Shown piece after piece: positions 1 through 8,772 of a stretch of 64,000 nt of DNA. The stretch lies in the NCBI RefSeq assembly GCF_014283215.1, contig NZ_JACOMF010000006.1:1-64000 (forward strand). The letters are read 5' to 3'. Position 1 is the stretch's first letter; each line of letters starts with the position of its first letter. The notes beneath the pieces were generated by a model. That model did not search any database. It was given only the letters and a program-made list of their open reading frames with translations, and was not told where the DNA came from. The DNA comes from Siccirubricoccus deserti. Its GTDB lineage: Bacteria > Pseudomonadota > Alphaproteobacteria > Acetobacterales > Acetobacteraceae. The translations under genes were made by a program, and so were the position numbers.

Positions 1-81
1 CCATTCGGCATCCGTCAGATCGGAGGGGTAGCGCAGCCCGCGCCGATCCGCCGCACGCCGATGCTCCGCTGTCCACGCCAT
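1..81 (-). mobile_element. IS5-type transposase, N-terminal fragment running off the left edge
   Basis: The first 27 codons of a transposase read leftwards from an ATG at 81 and leave the window in frame. The residues LRYPSDLTDAEW are the typical N-terminal motif of IS5-superfamily DDE transposases. The catalytic domain lies outside the window, so it cannot be said whether the element is intact. Its upstream terminal repeat should lie within about the next 100 bases, but I could not fix its boundary. Its closeness to the damaged kpsC-like gene suggests that insertion events shaped this edge. Family call fairly sure, subgroup not. Confidence 0.7.
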
Positions 82-184
82 CCTGCTTCCCCACAAATCG
101 CCCGCAGGAGAAGGGAATCACATCCGATTCAGGTAACTCAATCCCTTTTCGGATGGGCTCTGAGGCGAAAAGGGGATGATCAGT

Positions 185-600
185 ATGTCGCTCCATCCGG
201 ACGTGGTGCTCAAGGACATCGGCTTGACTTCCTTGATGCAGCGGGCAGGTGCTTAGGCGGGAAGTGCCTCGACCGGGGGTTCCCTTGTTGCCGATCGGGC
301 CACGTTCACCCTCGATGGCGTGTACTTGGCCATGCTGCGATCGCACTGCGAAGCAGTTGTCACGGCGAACAACATTGCCAGCCTCTTCCTGCCCGCTCAT
401 TCGCGCCTTGTCCGTGCGCTGGCCAGGGCGATTTACAACCTGCATTGCGGCGCATCTCGGAGAATGTTGGACGAGTCCCAGATCGCGCTGGAACGGCCAG
501 ATGCCATCGGGCTCCTCCTACTCCACCGCATGCTCCTGGCAGGCACACCGATCGGCGAAAATCTCCGCACTTCGGTGGGCCCAACATTGTATTTGGTGAC
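185..600 (+). pseudogene. Possible protein-coding remnant with an internal amber stop, unrecognised
   Basis: From an ATG at 185 the frame reads 23 codons to a TAG at 254-256. The same frame then continues open past the junction with the kpsC-like gene near 590. The translation after the stop looks like a real helical protein (for example AIYNLHCGA, LLLLHRMLLAG) rather than the Arg/Pro-rich text of antisense shadows. I do not recognise the family. It sits between the IS5-type fragment and the point where kpsC homology ends, so it may be part of whatever replaced the kpsC 3' end. Low confidence; it could be chance. Confidence 0.2.
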
Positions 601-2127
601 CCGGGCAGTGATGATGGTGTCAGCAAGCGCGCGCGCCCGGGCAAGCAAGGCAGGCTCGAATCCTCCCGCCTGTACCAATGCCTCGAGGTCGGAGGTTTTA
701 GCCGGATCATAGTGCATGCCGCGGCGATCGAGCACGTAGGAGAGCGCCGGTATCAAGGCAGCACCCAGTCCGACCGAACGGAGGAAGCCGTCCTCCATCC
801 GCGCGACCGGAACCGCGGCCTGAGCGGCCCGCAAGGCGAGATCCCCTGGCTCACGCGAAGCCCAGACCACCACCTGGCCGTTGATACGGGCTGCCGCTTT
901 CACGGCCCGCTTGGCTGAGCGTCGGAACAGTACAGGCGTGCCGCCGTGACCGAGAAGGCGGCGGATATTTCCCCGCTTCCAGCCGGAGAAGCCGAGGCAA
1001 ACGGCAGGGCCATTCCCGATAAGGGATCGCCAGCGGGCGATGGTGTCGATGGTGTGCTCGAGCGTCGTGGCCGTCCCGGTGAACGGATCGACGTAGCGCG
1101 CGTAGAGCAGGTAGGCTGCCGCGAAGATCTCCTCGACGGAGCGACTGCGGGTACGCCGGACGCACTGGAACTCGTCCTCGGTTGCGCCCCAGCCGGCGTA
1201 GAACGGCATGCCGAAGCAGCGCACCGACTTGCCTGCCATCAGCGCCTCGAAGCCGAGCTGGCTTGTCACGGTGTAAACGCGATCGGCCCGCTCAACGAGG
1301 GCCCAGGGGTTCACCGGCTCCGACACGAGCTCCGCATCGATCTCCGCCGCGAGCTGTGTGAGATAGCCCGACCTGTGCCCCGACATGACGTCAGGGTGGG
1401 TCCGCACAAGCACACGCTTGCCGGGGTTCTCGCGCCGTGCGGCGTGCAGCATGGCGGTGAAGCTATGCGGGCCTGCCAGCCCAAGCTCGATGGATGCGTC
1501 GCCCATCGTCTGGTCAACAACCAGCACGAAGGGATCACGGATGCTGGCCGCAAGCTCAGGCGAGGGGGCAGCGCCAACGTTGTACTTGGAGATCTGCAAG
1601 CGTCGTAGCGAGGCAATGCAGGCCTTGGCCCGGCTTAGGAGCTCTCGACCCTCCCACCCGCCGTCTTGGAGCAGCGCTTCGAGGCGCGATGGCGCGGTTG
1701 CGTCGAAATGAATGCCTATGTCATCGATCACGATGCTCAGCGGGCGCGCTCCGTGTACGCCCAGGCCGAAAGACCGGACGAAGCCATCCTCAAGCAGGAG
1801 CAAGGGCTTATTGACCCTCTCCGCGTAGGATTTGGCTCGTGTTCCGCTTATCTTCCGGCCCCATCCGGCAGCGACATCGATGGTCGCCGGGTCGGACGGG
1901 AACAGTACAAGCTTGGATGCCGCCGGAAAGAATCCGTTCAGATCGGGGATCTGGGCGACCTTTTTCGAAAGAAGCCCGATGCGTAGATTGTCCTGTAGTG
2001 GGCAGGCGGCAGGTGCGGGATGCCCCCAAAGCGTCTCGGACGCACCGCCACTTCCTGTTGGGGCGACATGCCTGCTGGCAACCGCGGAGACAGGTTGCTG
2101 ATCCAGAGGCACGAAATGGTTCATCAT
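433..2127 (-). pseudogene. kpsC: Truncated KpsC-like capsule polysaccharide glycosyltransferase
   Basis: KpsC is a cytoplasmic enzyme with two glycosyltransferase modules that lays down the Kdo linker on which group 2 capsules are assembled. The first module is complete (about residues 48-345: LLLEDGFVRSFG, ISKYNVG, TSQLGFEALMAGK). The second starts at about residue 370 with the parallel motifs FSGWKRGNIRRLLG, MEDGFLRSVGLG and TKYNVG. Homology stops after TKYNVG at about residue 510 (near base 590), and the frame ends after some 54 unrelated residues. The whole is 564 residues against roughly 670 usual for the family, so most of the second catalytic module is gone. The break lies close to an IS5-type element. 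Dual-module capsule activity is probably lost; module 1 could still fold. Confidence 0.75.
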
Positions 2128-2602
2128 GCAGATTCAGTTGTGGCAGCGCGGTAGGACGGCCAGTTGCCGCCATCAAACTCCGCCTCACCGCAGCCTTTTG
2201 TGCCAGCGCTGGCCCATTCCTATATCGCAACAAGAAGGGTTGCGTGGCGGATCCGACGGTGAGATCGCATGATCTTTGCGGCGTCGTATTTGTGATGCAG
2301 ATCGGTTAATGAATGGTTTGCGAGAGCGCAACAGTTGAATTTCTTGAATGCAAATCTATCTATAATTGCATTCGGCTATGGCAGCCGAACCATTCCAGCG
2401 GGCATCGGCAGGCGGTCTCGCCCCGTTTCTGGAACTTGCCTTACGGGCCTGGCAGCAGGGCAGCAGTGCACCGCCGGGTATCAGGACGGGGCTGCCGATT
2501 GCATGCCTGCGCGTCGGGGCCTTTCCCATACGACCGTCGCCAGGATGGGTGGAGCAGCCCGACCTTCGACACGCCTAAAGCGGCAGCCGATCGGTCCTGA
2601 TC
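2128..2602. other. Intergenic stretch with an A+T-rich promoter-like patch
   Basis: No recognised gene. Around 2330-2370 the sequence is much richer in A+T than its surroundings and contains a perfect TATAAT at 2361-2366, with TTGAAT boxes upstream at imperfect spacing (20 or 11 bases). A short plus-strand frame follows (ATG at 2378, stop at 2576-2578, 66 codons) whose product I do not recognise. It could be a small real gene or a residue of transferred DNA next to the IS remnant. Confidence 0.3.
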
Positions 2603-3013
2603 CTATCTGGCGGCGGCGAACATGTTGCTGCACTCGTCGGGAGTGATGAGGTCGATGAGGCGCCCGATGGCGTTCCAGAGGGCATCGACAGTTCAGGTGG
2701 CTTCCCGGCGGGCCTTGAGTTTGGTGAAGGCGTTCTCGATCGGGTTGAAGTCGGGGCTTTGGGGCGGGAGGTAAAGCAGGCTGGCGCCCGTGGCCTCGAT
2801 GGCGGGCCTGATGCCGGCGCCCTTATGGTGGCCGGGATTGTCCCATGATGACGATACCGCTGGGACGCAACTCAGGCGCCAGGACCTGGTCGACATAGGC
2901 CTGAAAGCTGTGGCCGTTGATCGGCCCGTCGAGCACCATGGACGCAGCGCAAGGGTAGGCCGGTGGAGGAGATCCGGCGTGGTCTGGTTCCGCCGGGCGA
3001 GAAACCCTGGCAT
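2603..3013 (-). pseudogene. Decayed IS630-family transposase (C-terminal half)
   Basis: Read leftwards, the fragments give MVLDGPINGHSF, then DNPGHHKG, then LPPQSPDFNPIENAFTKLKA, then LIDLITPDECSNMF with a stop at 2603-2605. These are the successive conserved blocks of IS630/Tc1-type DDE transposases; DNPGHHKG and PDFNPIE carry the second and third acidic catalytic residues. At least two lesions are visible. One extra G near 2847 (ATGGGACAAT in place of ATGGACAAT) shifts the frame, and a TGA with loss of a few residues follows KLKA near 2697. The N-terminal half was not found. The copy is dead. Confidence 0.8.
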
Positions 3014-3181
3014 GGCGCCACGGCGATGACCGATACCGCCATGCAGTAAAAGCTCGACGGCAAGGCCGCAGACCGGATGAGAAGATCAGCGACGAGCAGT
3101 ACCGGGCGGGATCGCGGGCGGCGTGACCAGGGCCGGCAGCGGTCTGCGCCCGGCCTTGGGCGCGACCCGCTGCGGGGGGCG

Positions 3182-4426
3182 CTACAGCGCCCGGTTCGCC
3201 CGCGCCAGCACCGCCTCGAACAGCACCTGGCAGCCGGCCTCCGCCTCCTCCGGCTCGATGCTCTCGGCCTCATTGTGGGAGAGGCCGTCCTTGCAGGGGG
3301 TGAAGATCATCGCCGTCGGCACGCTGCGCGCCACGTAGACCGCGTCATGCCCGGCACCCGAGACGATCTCCCGCGCCGGGTAGCCGAGCTTCGCCGCCGC
3401 CTGGCGCACCAAATCCACGCAGGCCGGGTCGAAGGGCTGGGCCGGCAGGCGGAACAGCTCGGTCAGCTCCAGCGGCGTGCCGCAGTCGCGCGCCAGGAAG
3501 CCCGCCTCGCGTGGGAATTGCGCGGCCAGCCGCTCGACCTCGGCGAAGTCGGGGTGGCGGAATTCGACGCTGAACCGGACCTCGCCGGGCACCACATTGC
3601 GGCTGTTGGGGAAGACATGCAGCTGCCCTACCGTGCCGCGGCCATCCTCGCCGCGCGCCCGCATCATGCGGTCCACCAGGTTGATGATCCGCGCCGTGCA
3701 GACCAGCGCGTCGCGCCGGGCGGAGGGTGGGGTGGTGCCGGCATGGGCGTCCTGCCCGGTCACCTTCGCATCGTACCAGACCTGCGCCTGGGCGCCGGTG
3801 ACGATGCCGATCCGCTTGCCCTCCTTCTCCAGGATCGGGCCCTGCTCGATATGCAGCTCGAAATAGGCGTCGGCTGGGAAGGGCTTCGCCGGGTGCTCGC
3901 CCTTGTAGCCGATGCCGGTCAGCGCCTGCTCGACGGTGACACCCTCGACATCGGTCAGGCCATAGACCTTCTCCAGCGGATAGATGCCGGCCCAGGCGCC
4001 GCTGCCCATCAGCGAATGGCCGAAGCGGCTGCCTTCCTCATCGGTCCAGTTCACCAGCTCGATCGGCGCCTCGGTCTGGATATTGAGGTCGTGCAGCGAG
4101 CGCATCACCTCGAGGCCGGCGATGACGCCCAGCGCGCCGTCGAACTTCCCGCCCGAGGGCTGGCTGTCGAGGTGGCTGCCCATCAGCACCGGCAGGCGCC
4201 CGGGGTCGCGCCCCTCGCGCCGGGCGAACATGTTGCCGATGGCGTCGACCCGCACCGTCAGGCCCAGCGCCTGGCACCACTCGGTGAAGCGTTCGCGGCC
4301 GCGCCGATCCACCTCGGTCAGGGTCAGGCGCCTGACGCCGCCCTTCGGCGTGGCGCCGATCTCGGCCATGGACATCAGGCTGTCCCACAGCCGCTTGCCG
4401 TCGATCCGCTGGTTGGTGCCGCTCAT
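3182..4426 (-). CDS. M20-family N-carbamoyl-L-amino-acid hydrolase / allantoate amidohydrolase
   Basis: A cytoplasmic dinuclear-metal amidohydrolase of 414 residues, the usual length for the HyuC/AmaB/AllC group. It removes a carbamoyl or ureido group from an amino acid or a ureide such as allantoate. Metal ligands are visible: His85 in GSHLDS, Asp96 in GGKFDGALG, Glu130-Glu131 in TDEEGSRF, His192 in HIEQGP and His384 in LSHNEAE. HIEQGP and the GGKFDGALG pattern separate this branch from ordinary M20 peptidases. No hydantoinase or allantoinase lies nearby, so the substrate cannot be fixed. It stands alone between an IS remnant and a cupredoxin gene on the same strand. Confidence 0.87.
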   Translation of the reverse strand: MSGTNQRIDGKRLWDSLMSMAEIGATPKGGVRRLTLTEVDRRGRERFTEWCQALGLTVRVDAIGNMFARREGRDPGRLPVLMGSHLDSQPSGGKFDGALGVIAGLEVMRSLHDLNIQTEAPIELVNWTDEEGSRFGHSLMGSGAWAGIYPLEKVYGLTDVEGVTVEQALTGIGYKGEHPAKPFPADAYFELHIEQGPILEKEGKRIGIVTGAQAQVWYDAKVTGQDAHAGTTPPSARRDALVCTARIINLVDRMMRARGEDGRGTVGQLHVFPNSRNVVPGEVRFSVEFRHPDFAEVERLAAQFPREAGFLARDCGTPLELTELFRLPAQPFDPACVDLVRQAAAKLGYPAREIVSGAGHDAVYVARSVPTAMIFTPCKDGLSHNEAESIEPEEAEAGCQVLFEAVLARANRAL

Positions 4427-4526
4427 CGGTAAAGCCCCGTCTGGTCATGCGCCGTCGCGCCTGGGATGGGGTCTAGCGCCGTTATGGGCCTGGCGGAAAC
4501 CGCCGTAGCGCTGGCTGCCCCAGGCG

Positions 4527-5024
4527 CTACTCGATCACCACCTCGCCGCGCATGCCATGCTCCGCATGGGTCCTGCCGTCCGCCGCGCGAATTTCACAGC
4601 GCAGGTCGGTGAAGCGGCCGGCCTGGACCGGGACGAACCACCATTCCGCGGTCTGGCCGGGATAGACCTCGATCTCCCGCAGCGCGCCCTTGATCTCGGC
4701 GAGCACCATCGGCTGCCCCGCCGCGCTGTGGCCCATCACCTGCGCCTTGCGGGTCCAGACGCTGGCGGCGAGACCCTCCGAGGTGAAGTAGTGCGGGACC
4801 TGGCTGGGGTTGCGCAATACCAGCCGGTAGAGCAGCCCGGTGCGGAAGCGGAGCTGCGCGGGCTCGAAGCGGTGGTGGTCCGGGGTGCCGAGCGTGACCG
4901 TCACCTCGATCGGCGCCTGCCGCGACAGATCGCCGCCGCCCTGGGCGAAGGCGGTGCCGGCCGGAGCGCCGAGCAGCGCGAGTCCGGCCAGCGAGCGCCG
5001 GCCGAAAGCCTTAGTGTGTCCCAA
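4527..5024 (-). CDS. Secreted cupredoxin-like copper protein
   Basis: About 165 residues beginning at a TTG (5022-5024) preceded by AAGGA. The frame stays open further upstream but there runs antisense to the nitroreductase gene, so the short start is preferred. An N-terminal export segment (RRSLAGLALLGAPAGTAFA) is followed by a single beta-rich domain. PHYF in the middle and Cys, His and Met near the C-terminus (DLRCEI ... AEHGM) match the four ligands of a type 1 copper site. It is likely periplasmic, in electron transfer or copper handling. It diverges from the nitroreductase gene across about 220 bp that are unusually A+T-rich near 5040-5160 and probably hold both promoters. Confidence 0.7.
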   Translation of the reverse strand: MGHTKAFGRRSLAGLALLGAPAGTAFAQGGGDLSRQAPIEVTVTLGTPDHHRFEPAQLRFRTGLLYRLVLRNPSQVPHYFTSEGLAASVWTRKAQVMGHSAAGQPMVLAEIKGALREIEVYPGQTAEWWFVPVQAGRFTDLRCEIRAADGRTHAEHGMRGEVVIE

Positions 5025-5248
5025 TCTCTTGGTCCTTGCGATGACTTGGCAGTAAACAAGATGCCAATTCGAAGATGGTGGCAATGAAAATCGGAAAAGG
5101 CCAGCATGGATGGCCAAAAGCAAAGAAAATGAAGCAATGAACAAGTGAATACTGCTGATGGCTGTTGAATCGTCGGCGTCCGCCGGCGGGCGCTTCCCGC
5201 CGGTGCCCGGGCGTGGGAGGCTCGCCGCGGCAAGAGAGAGCTGCGCGC

Positions 5249-5896
5249 ATGGCCGAGGACACCGAGATCTTCCACATCCTGCATACCACCCGCGCCATGC
5301 GGCGGCTGAAGCCGGACCCGGTGCCGGATGAGCTGATCCGCAAAATCCTCGAAGCCGGCACCGCCGCCGCCAATGGCGGCAACACCCAGCGCTGGCGCTT
5401 CCTGGTGCTGAAGGACAAGGCGCGGAAGGAAGCGGTGCAGCGCTGGTACAAGAAGGCCTTCGACGAGGTGGTCGGGCCACGCTACGCCGCCAGCGCGCCG
5501 CCGCCCGGCGTCACCGCCGAACGCTACCACCGCCAGCACGCCGCCGTGGAGTATCTGACCGACCACTATGCCGAGGCGCCGGTCTGGATCGTCGCCTGCC
5601 TCGAGGAAGCGGCCAAGCCGACGCGCGCCTCCGGCGCCTCGATCTACCCGGCGGTGCAGAACATGCTGCTGGCGGCGCGCGCGCTTGGCCTCGGCTCGAC
5701 CCTGACGACCCGGCACCTGCTGTTCGAGGCAGAGGCCGAGGCCGCGCTCGGCCTGCCGCCCGGGGTGCATTCCTACGCCATCCTGCCGATCGGTTGGCCG
5801 ATGGGGAATTTCGGCCCGGTCGGGCGCGGCAAGCTGGCCGACATCGTCTACCTCGACGATTGGGGGAAGCCCTGGCCGGCGCTGGCCGGACGCTAG
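5249..5896 (+). CDS. Nitroreductase-family flavoprotein
   Basis: About 215 residues of the FMN-dependent nitroreductase fold, which transfers electrons from NAD(P)H to nitro groups, quinones or related acceptors. Visible motifs: TTRAMRRLKPDPV (phosphate/FMN contact), AANGGNTQRWRF (the usual P-S-N-Q-W region) and the C-terminal ILPIGWPMGNFGP block. The ATG at 5249 follows GAGAGAG and begins MAEDTE; an upstream in-frame ATG at 5165 would add 28 Arg/Pro-rich residues that do not look native. Substrate unknown. Divergent from the cupredoxin gene. Confidence 0.85.
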   Translation: MAEDTEIFHILHTTRAMRRLKPDPVPDELIRKILEAGTAAANGGNTQRWRFLVLKDKARKEAVQRWYKKAFDEVVGPRYAASAPPPGVTAERYHRQHAAVEYLTDHYAEAPVWIVACLEEAAKPTRASGASIYPAVQNMLLAARALGLGSTLTTRHLLFEAEAEAALGLPPGVHSYAILPIGWPMGNFGPVGRGKLADIVYLDDWGKPWPALAGR

Positions 5897-6155
5897 CCAA
5901 GCTGCCGAGAAGCGCGGATCCGCACCTCCCCTCGGGCGCGGACCTGATCCGCGCATCCATATGTCCGGCCAAGCCGGTTGGCCTGGGTGTCCCGGTCATG
6001 CCCGACCATGATGGTGGGGCACGGGGGGAGCCCTGCCCGGCATGTCCAACGGCCTGCCAATCCACCGCGCGATTCGCCGCAGCCTTCATTTGCAGGGCGG
6101 ATTCACGCTGCGGGGCGTTCGCGCCCCTCCGCTATCCGCTCTGTCCAGGGTCGCA

Positions 6156-7118
6156 TCACCCGGCCCGCGCGCCGGCGCGGGCGATCAGCCCGGCGATGCG
6201 CGGCACCTCCTCGGCCAGGAAGCTGCGCAGCTCCTCGCCGCCCATGCGCGGCCAGAGGGTGGTGCCGGTGCCGTCGAAGAACTCCTGCACCTTCGGGTCC
6301 AGCATCGCTTCCCGCAACGCCATGGCGAGGCGCGCCACCGCCTCGGGCGGGGTGCGGGCGGCGACGAAAAGCCCGGCCCAGGGCACCAGCTCCGCCCCCG
6401 TCACCCCGGCCTCGGCGACGGTCGGCACCTCCCGCGCCAGCACCACGCGCTCGGCATCGGTGACGGCCAGCGCTCGCAGCCTTCCGTCCCGCACATGCGC
6501 CAGGCTGGTCAGCGGGTAGTCCCACATCACATCCACCCGCCCGGCGATGACGTCGTTTAGCCCCTGGGTACCATTGGCATAGGGCGCGTGGACCATGCGC
6601 ACCCCGGTCGCCTGCTGCAGCGTCTCCGCCGCCAGATGCGGCGAGGTGCCGACGCCGACCGAAGCATAGGTCAGCCCGTCCGGCCGCGCGCGCGCCGCCG
6701 CCACCAGCTCCGTCAGGCTGCGCCAGGGCCGGGCCGTGGCGGTGACGATGAGATGCGGCGAGGCGCCGATGCCATGCACCGGCGCCAGGTCGCGCCGCGG
6801 ATCGTAGCGCAGCCCCGGGTACATCGCCGGTGCCGCGGCCATCGGCCCCTGGCTGCCGTAGAGCAGGGTCAGCCCATCCGGCGCGCTGCGCGCCACCGCC
6901 TCGGCGCCGATGGTGCCGCCGGCGCCCGGCCGGTTCTCAACCACCACATTCTGCCCCAGGCTCTGGGTCATCCGCTGTGCCAGCACCCGGGCGCTGGTGT
7001 CGGTGATGCCGCCGGCGGCGAAGGGCACGATCCAGGTGATGCCGCGAGGCTGGGCGGCGGCCAGCCCGGACAGCAGGGCAGGCGTGGCGAGCAGGGCACG
7101 GCGGGCGAGTTTCGGCAT
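6156..7118 (-). CDS. TTT-family extracytoplasmic solute receptor (Bug/TctC), orphan
   Basis: A 320-residue periplasmic binding protein of the Bug family, the soluble receptor of tripartite tricarboxylate transporters. It starts with an Arg-rich export signal (MPKLARRALLATPALL ... AAAQP). The typical blocks follow: WIVPFAAGGITDTSAR (ligand-binding loop), VVVENRPGAGGTIGAE, SPHLAAE and DGRLRALAV. No TctA or TctB gene adjoins it, so it must borrow membrane subunits encoded elsewhere or act as a sensor. The nearest complete TTT set is at 51-54 kb. Ligand not predictable; carboxylates are usual. Confidence 0.88.
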   Translation of the reverse strand: MPKLARRALLATPALLSGLAAAQPRGITWIVPFAAGGITDTSARVLAQRMTQSLGQNVVVENRPGAGGTIGAEAVARSAPDGLTLLYGSQGPMAAAPAMYPGLRYDPRRDLAPVHGIGASPHLIVTATARPWRSLTELVAAARARPDGLTYASVGVGTSPHLAAETLQQATGVRMVHAPYANGTQGLNDVIAGRVDVMWDYPLTSLAHVRDGRLRALAVTDAERVVLAREVPTVAEAGVTGAELVPWAGLFVAARTPPEAVARLAMALREAMLDPKVQEFFDGTGTTLWPRMGGEELRSFLAEEVPRIAGLIARAGARAG

Positions 7119-7169
7119 TGGTTGTCCTCCCCACCGGGGATGCTATCGGGCGCCGTCCCGCGCTGCCAG

Positions 7170-7607
7170 CTACCAAACGGGCCAGAGCCCCGGCGTCGCC
7201 AGCTCCAGCAGATGCCCGTCGGGGTCGCGGAAGTAGATGCTGACGCTGGATACCCCGCCCTTGGGCGGCCATTCGGTGCGGCCCTCGATGGCAACGCCGG
7301 CCGCCTCCAGCCGCGCCTCCCAGGCCGGCAGGTCGGCGGCGGCGACCGACAGCGCGCAATGCAGCGGACCGTGGCCATCATGCGGCGGGATGGTGCCACC
7401 GGGCAGGTGCACCGTGTCGGTCGTGCTGCCGCGCAGGAACACCAGCAGCGCGCTGCGGCCGCCGACCGGGTAGGCGGTCAGCCGCTCATCGGTGAACATC
7501 GGCTTGAGGCCGAGGGCGGATTCGTAGAAGCCGCGCGCCCGTGCCATGTCATCGACGTAGAGCGCGGTCTCCAGCACTCCGGCGAGCGACGGGGCGGTAT
7601 CGGGCAT
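7170..7607 (-). CDS. VOC-family (glyoxalase/bleomycin resistance) protein
   Basis: 145 residues with the paired beta-alpha-beta-beta-beta modules of the vicinal oxygen chelate fold. The N-terminal module reads ETALYVDDMARARGFYESALGL, and the C-terminal module ends in YFRDPDGHLLELATPG, where the final Glu is a normal metal ligand. HCALSV near residue 83 supplies another His. It may be a small isomerase, lyase or dioxygenase. It lies 51 bases upstream of the orphan receptor gene on the same strand, so the two may be cotranscribed. Confidence 0.8.
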   Translation of the reverse strand: MPDTAPSLAGVLETALYVDDMARARGFYESALGLKPMFTDERLTAYPVGGRSALLVFLRGSTTDTVHLPGGTIPPHDGHGPLHCALSVAAADLPAWEARLEAAGVAIEGRTEWPPKGGVSSVSIYFRDPDGHLLELATPGLWPVW

Positions 7608-7651
7608 GGCGGCTCCTGGCGCTGCGCTGCGGGGATGCCGATATAACGCCG

Positions 7652-7900
7652 ATGCGCCGCCGCGGCTTCCTGCTCGGCTTCTGCCTGCTGCCCGCTTTGG
7701 CCGTGGCGCAGCCTGCCCCAACGCCGGCCGAGCGGCAGCGCCAGCTCGACCAATGGTGGGCGCGGCAGCGGGAGAAGGAAGCCGCCGACCGCTTCTGGAA
7801 CGGCCCGCGCGAGGCCCGCCGCGACCTGACCCGCGACCAGGTCGAGCAGTGGGAACGCCAGCGCGACCGCCGGATGCGCCGGCCGCCCCACCCGTTCTGA
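7652..7900 (+). CDS. Small secreted protein with a charged helical body, unrecognised
   Basis: 82 residues. A clean signal peptide (MRRRGFLLGFCLLPALAVAQ) is followed by a short Arg/Glu/Gln-rich segment predicted to be helical (RQRQLDQWWARQREKEAADR, then DQVEQWERQRDRR) ending in PPHPF. No conserved family recognised. The ATG at 7652 is chosen because it places the signal peptide at the N-terminus. It diverges from the VOC gene and precedes the aldolase gene by 83 bases. Function unknown; a periplasmic accessory role is a guess. Confidence 0.55.
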   Translation: MRRRGFLLGFCLLPALAVAQPAPTPAERQRQLDQWWARQREKEAADRFWNGPREARRDLTRDQVEQWERQRDRRMRRPPHPF

Positions 7901-7983
7901 TCCGCGACGGCCCCGGTTCCGACGCTTGCCCGCATCGGCCGCGCCTGCGAACCTCGGTGCGATCCGCATCGGAGCCTTTCGCC

Positions 7984-8772
7984 ATGGCCCATCAGCTCGG
8001 CACCTCAGCCGCGCCGCCCATCCTGCGCAATTCCGACCTCGACGCCGAGGCGGTGTGGCAGGCCCGCGTCGACCTCGCCGCCTGCTTCCGCATGGCGGCA
8101 CGGCTCGGCCTGCATGAGGGCATCTGCAACCACCTGAGCTTCGTGGTGCCGGGGCGGGACGATCTGTTCCTGGTGAACCCCTATGGCTGGGCGTTCAGCG
8201 AGATCACCGCCTCCCGCCTGCTGGTGTGCGACTTCCACGGCAATGTGGTGGCCGGGGAGGGGGTGCCGGAGGCGACCGCCTTCTACATCCATGCCCGGGT
8301 CCACAAGAATGTCCCGCGCGCCAAGGCCGCCTTCCACACCCATATGCCGAACGCCACGGCGCTGGCGATGCTGGAGGGGCCGCCGTTGGTCTGGGCCGGG
8401 CAATCAGCGCTGAAATTCTACGGCCGTACCGTGGTCGACGAGGAATACGGCGGGCTGGCGCTGGACGAGACCGAGGGCGACCGGATCGCCGCCAGCATCG
8501 GCGATGCCGACATCGTCTTCATGAAGAACCACGGCATCATGGTGGTCGGTCCCAGCATCGCCGAGGCCTGGGACGACCTCTACTACCTGGAGCGGGCCTG
8601 CGAGGCGCAGCGGCTGGCGATGGCGACCGGGCGCAGGCTGAAGCCGGTGCCGCCCGAGATGGCGGCGCGGACCTATGCCCAGATGCGCATCGGCGACCGC
8701 GAGAGCGCCAGGCTGCACCTCGACAGCGTGAAGCGCATCCTGGCCAAGGACGAGCCGGACTTCGCCACCTGA
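7984..8772 (+). CDS. Class II aldolase/adducin-family protein
   Basis: 262 residues of the zinc-dependent class II aldolase fold (fuculose-phosphate aldolase, ribulose-phosphate epimerase, adducin head). Metal-binding histidines are seen in HTHMPNA (about residues 119-121) and in MKNHGIMVVG (about residue 183). NHLSFVVPG near residue 52 and the acidic YGGLALDETEGDR are also typical. A good ATG at 7984 follows CGGAGCC. Members of this branch often act on hydroxy-acids or remain uncharacterised, so the substrate is left open. Confidence 0.85.
   Translation: MAHQLGTSAAPPILRNSDLDAEAVWQARVDLAACFRMAARLGLHEGICNHLSFVVPGRDDLFLVNPYGWAFSEITASRLLVCDFHGNVVAGEGVPEATAFYIHARVHKNVPRAKAAFHTHMPNATALAMLEGPPLVWAGQSALKFYGRTVVDEEYGGLALDETEGDRIAASIGDADIVFMKNHGIMVVGPSIAEAWDDLYYLERACEAQRLAMATGRRLKPVPPEMAARTYAQMRIGDRESARLHLDSVKRILAKDEPDFAT

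Noticed and set aside
946-1608. A 220-codon plus-strand frame inside the kpsC-like gene
   Set aside because: Antisense; the minus strand carries the KpsC motifs.
3182-4426. A hydantoin-utilisation operon around the N-carbamoylase-like gene
   Set aside because: No hydantoinase or transporter adjoins it, and the racemase homologue is 24 kb away and lacks its cysteines.
5165-5248. N-terminal extension of the nitroreductase from the ATG at 5165
   Set aside because: The 28 added residues are Arg/Pro-rich and lack family similarity; the ATG at 5249 has a ribosome site.
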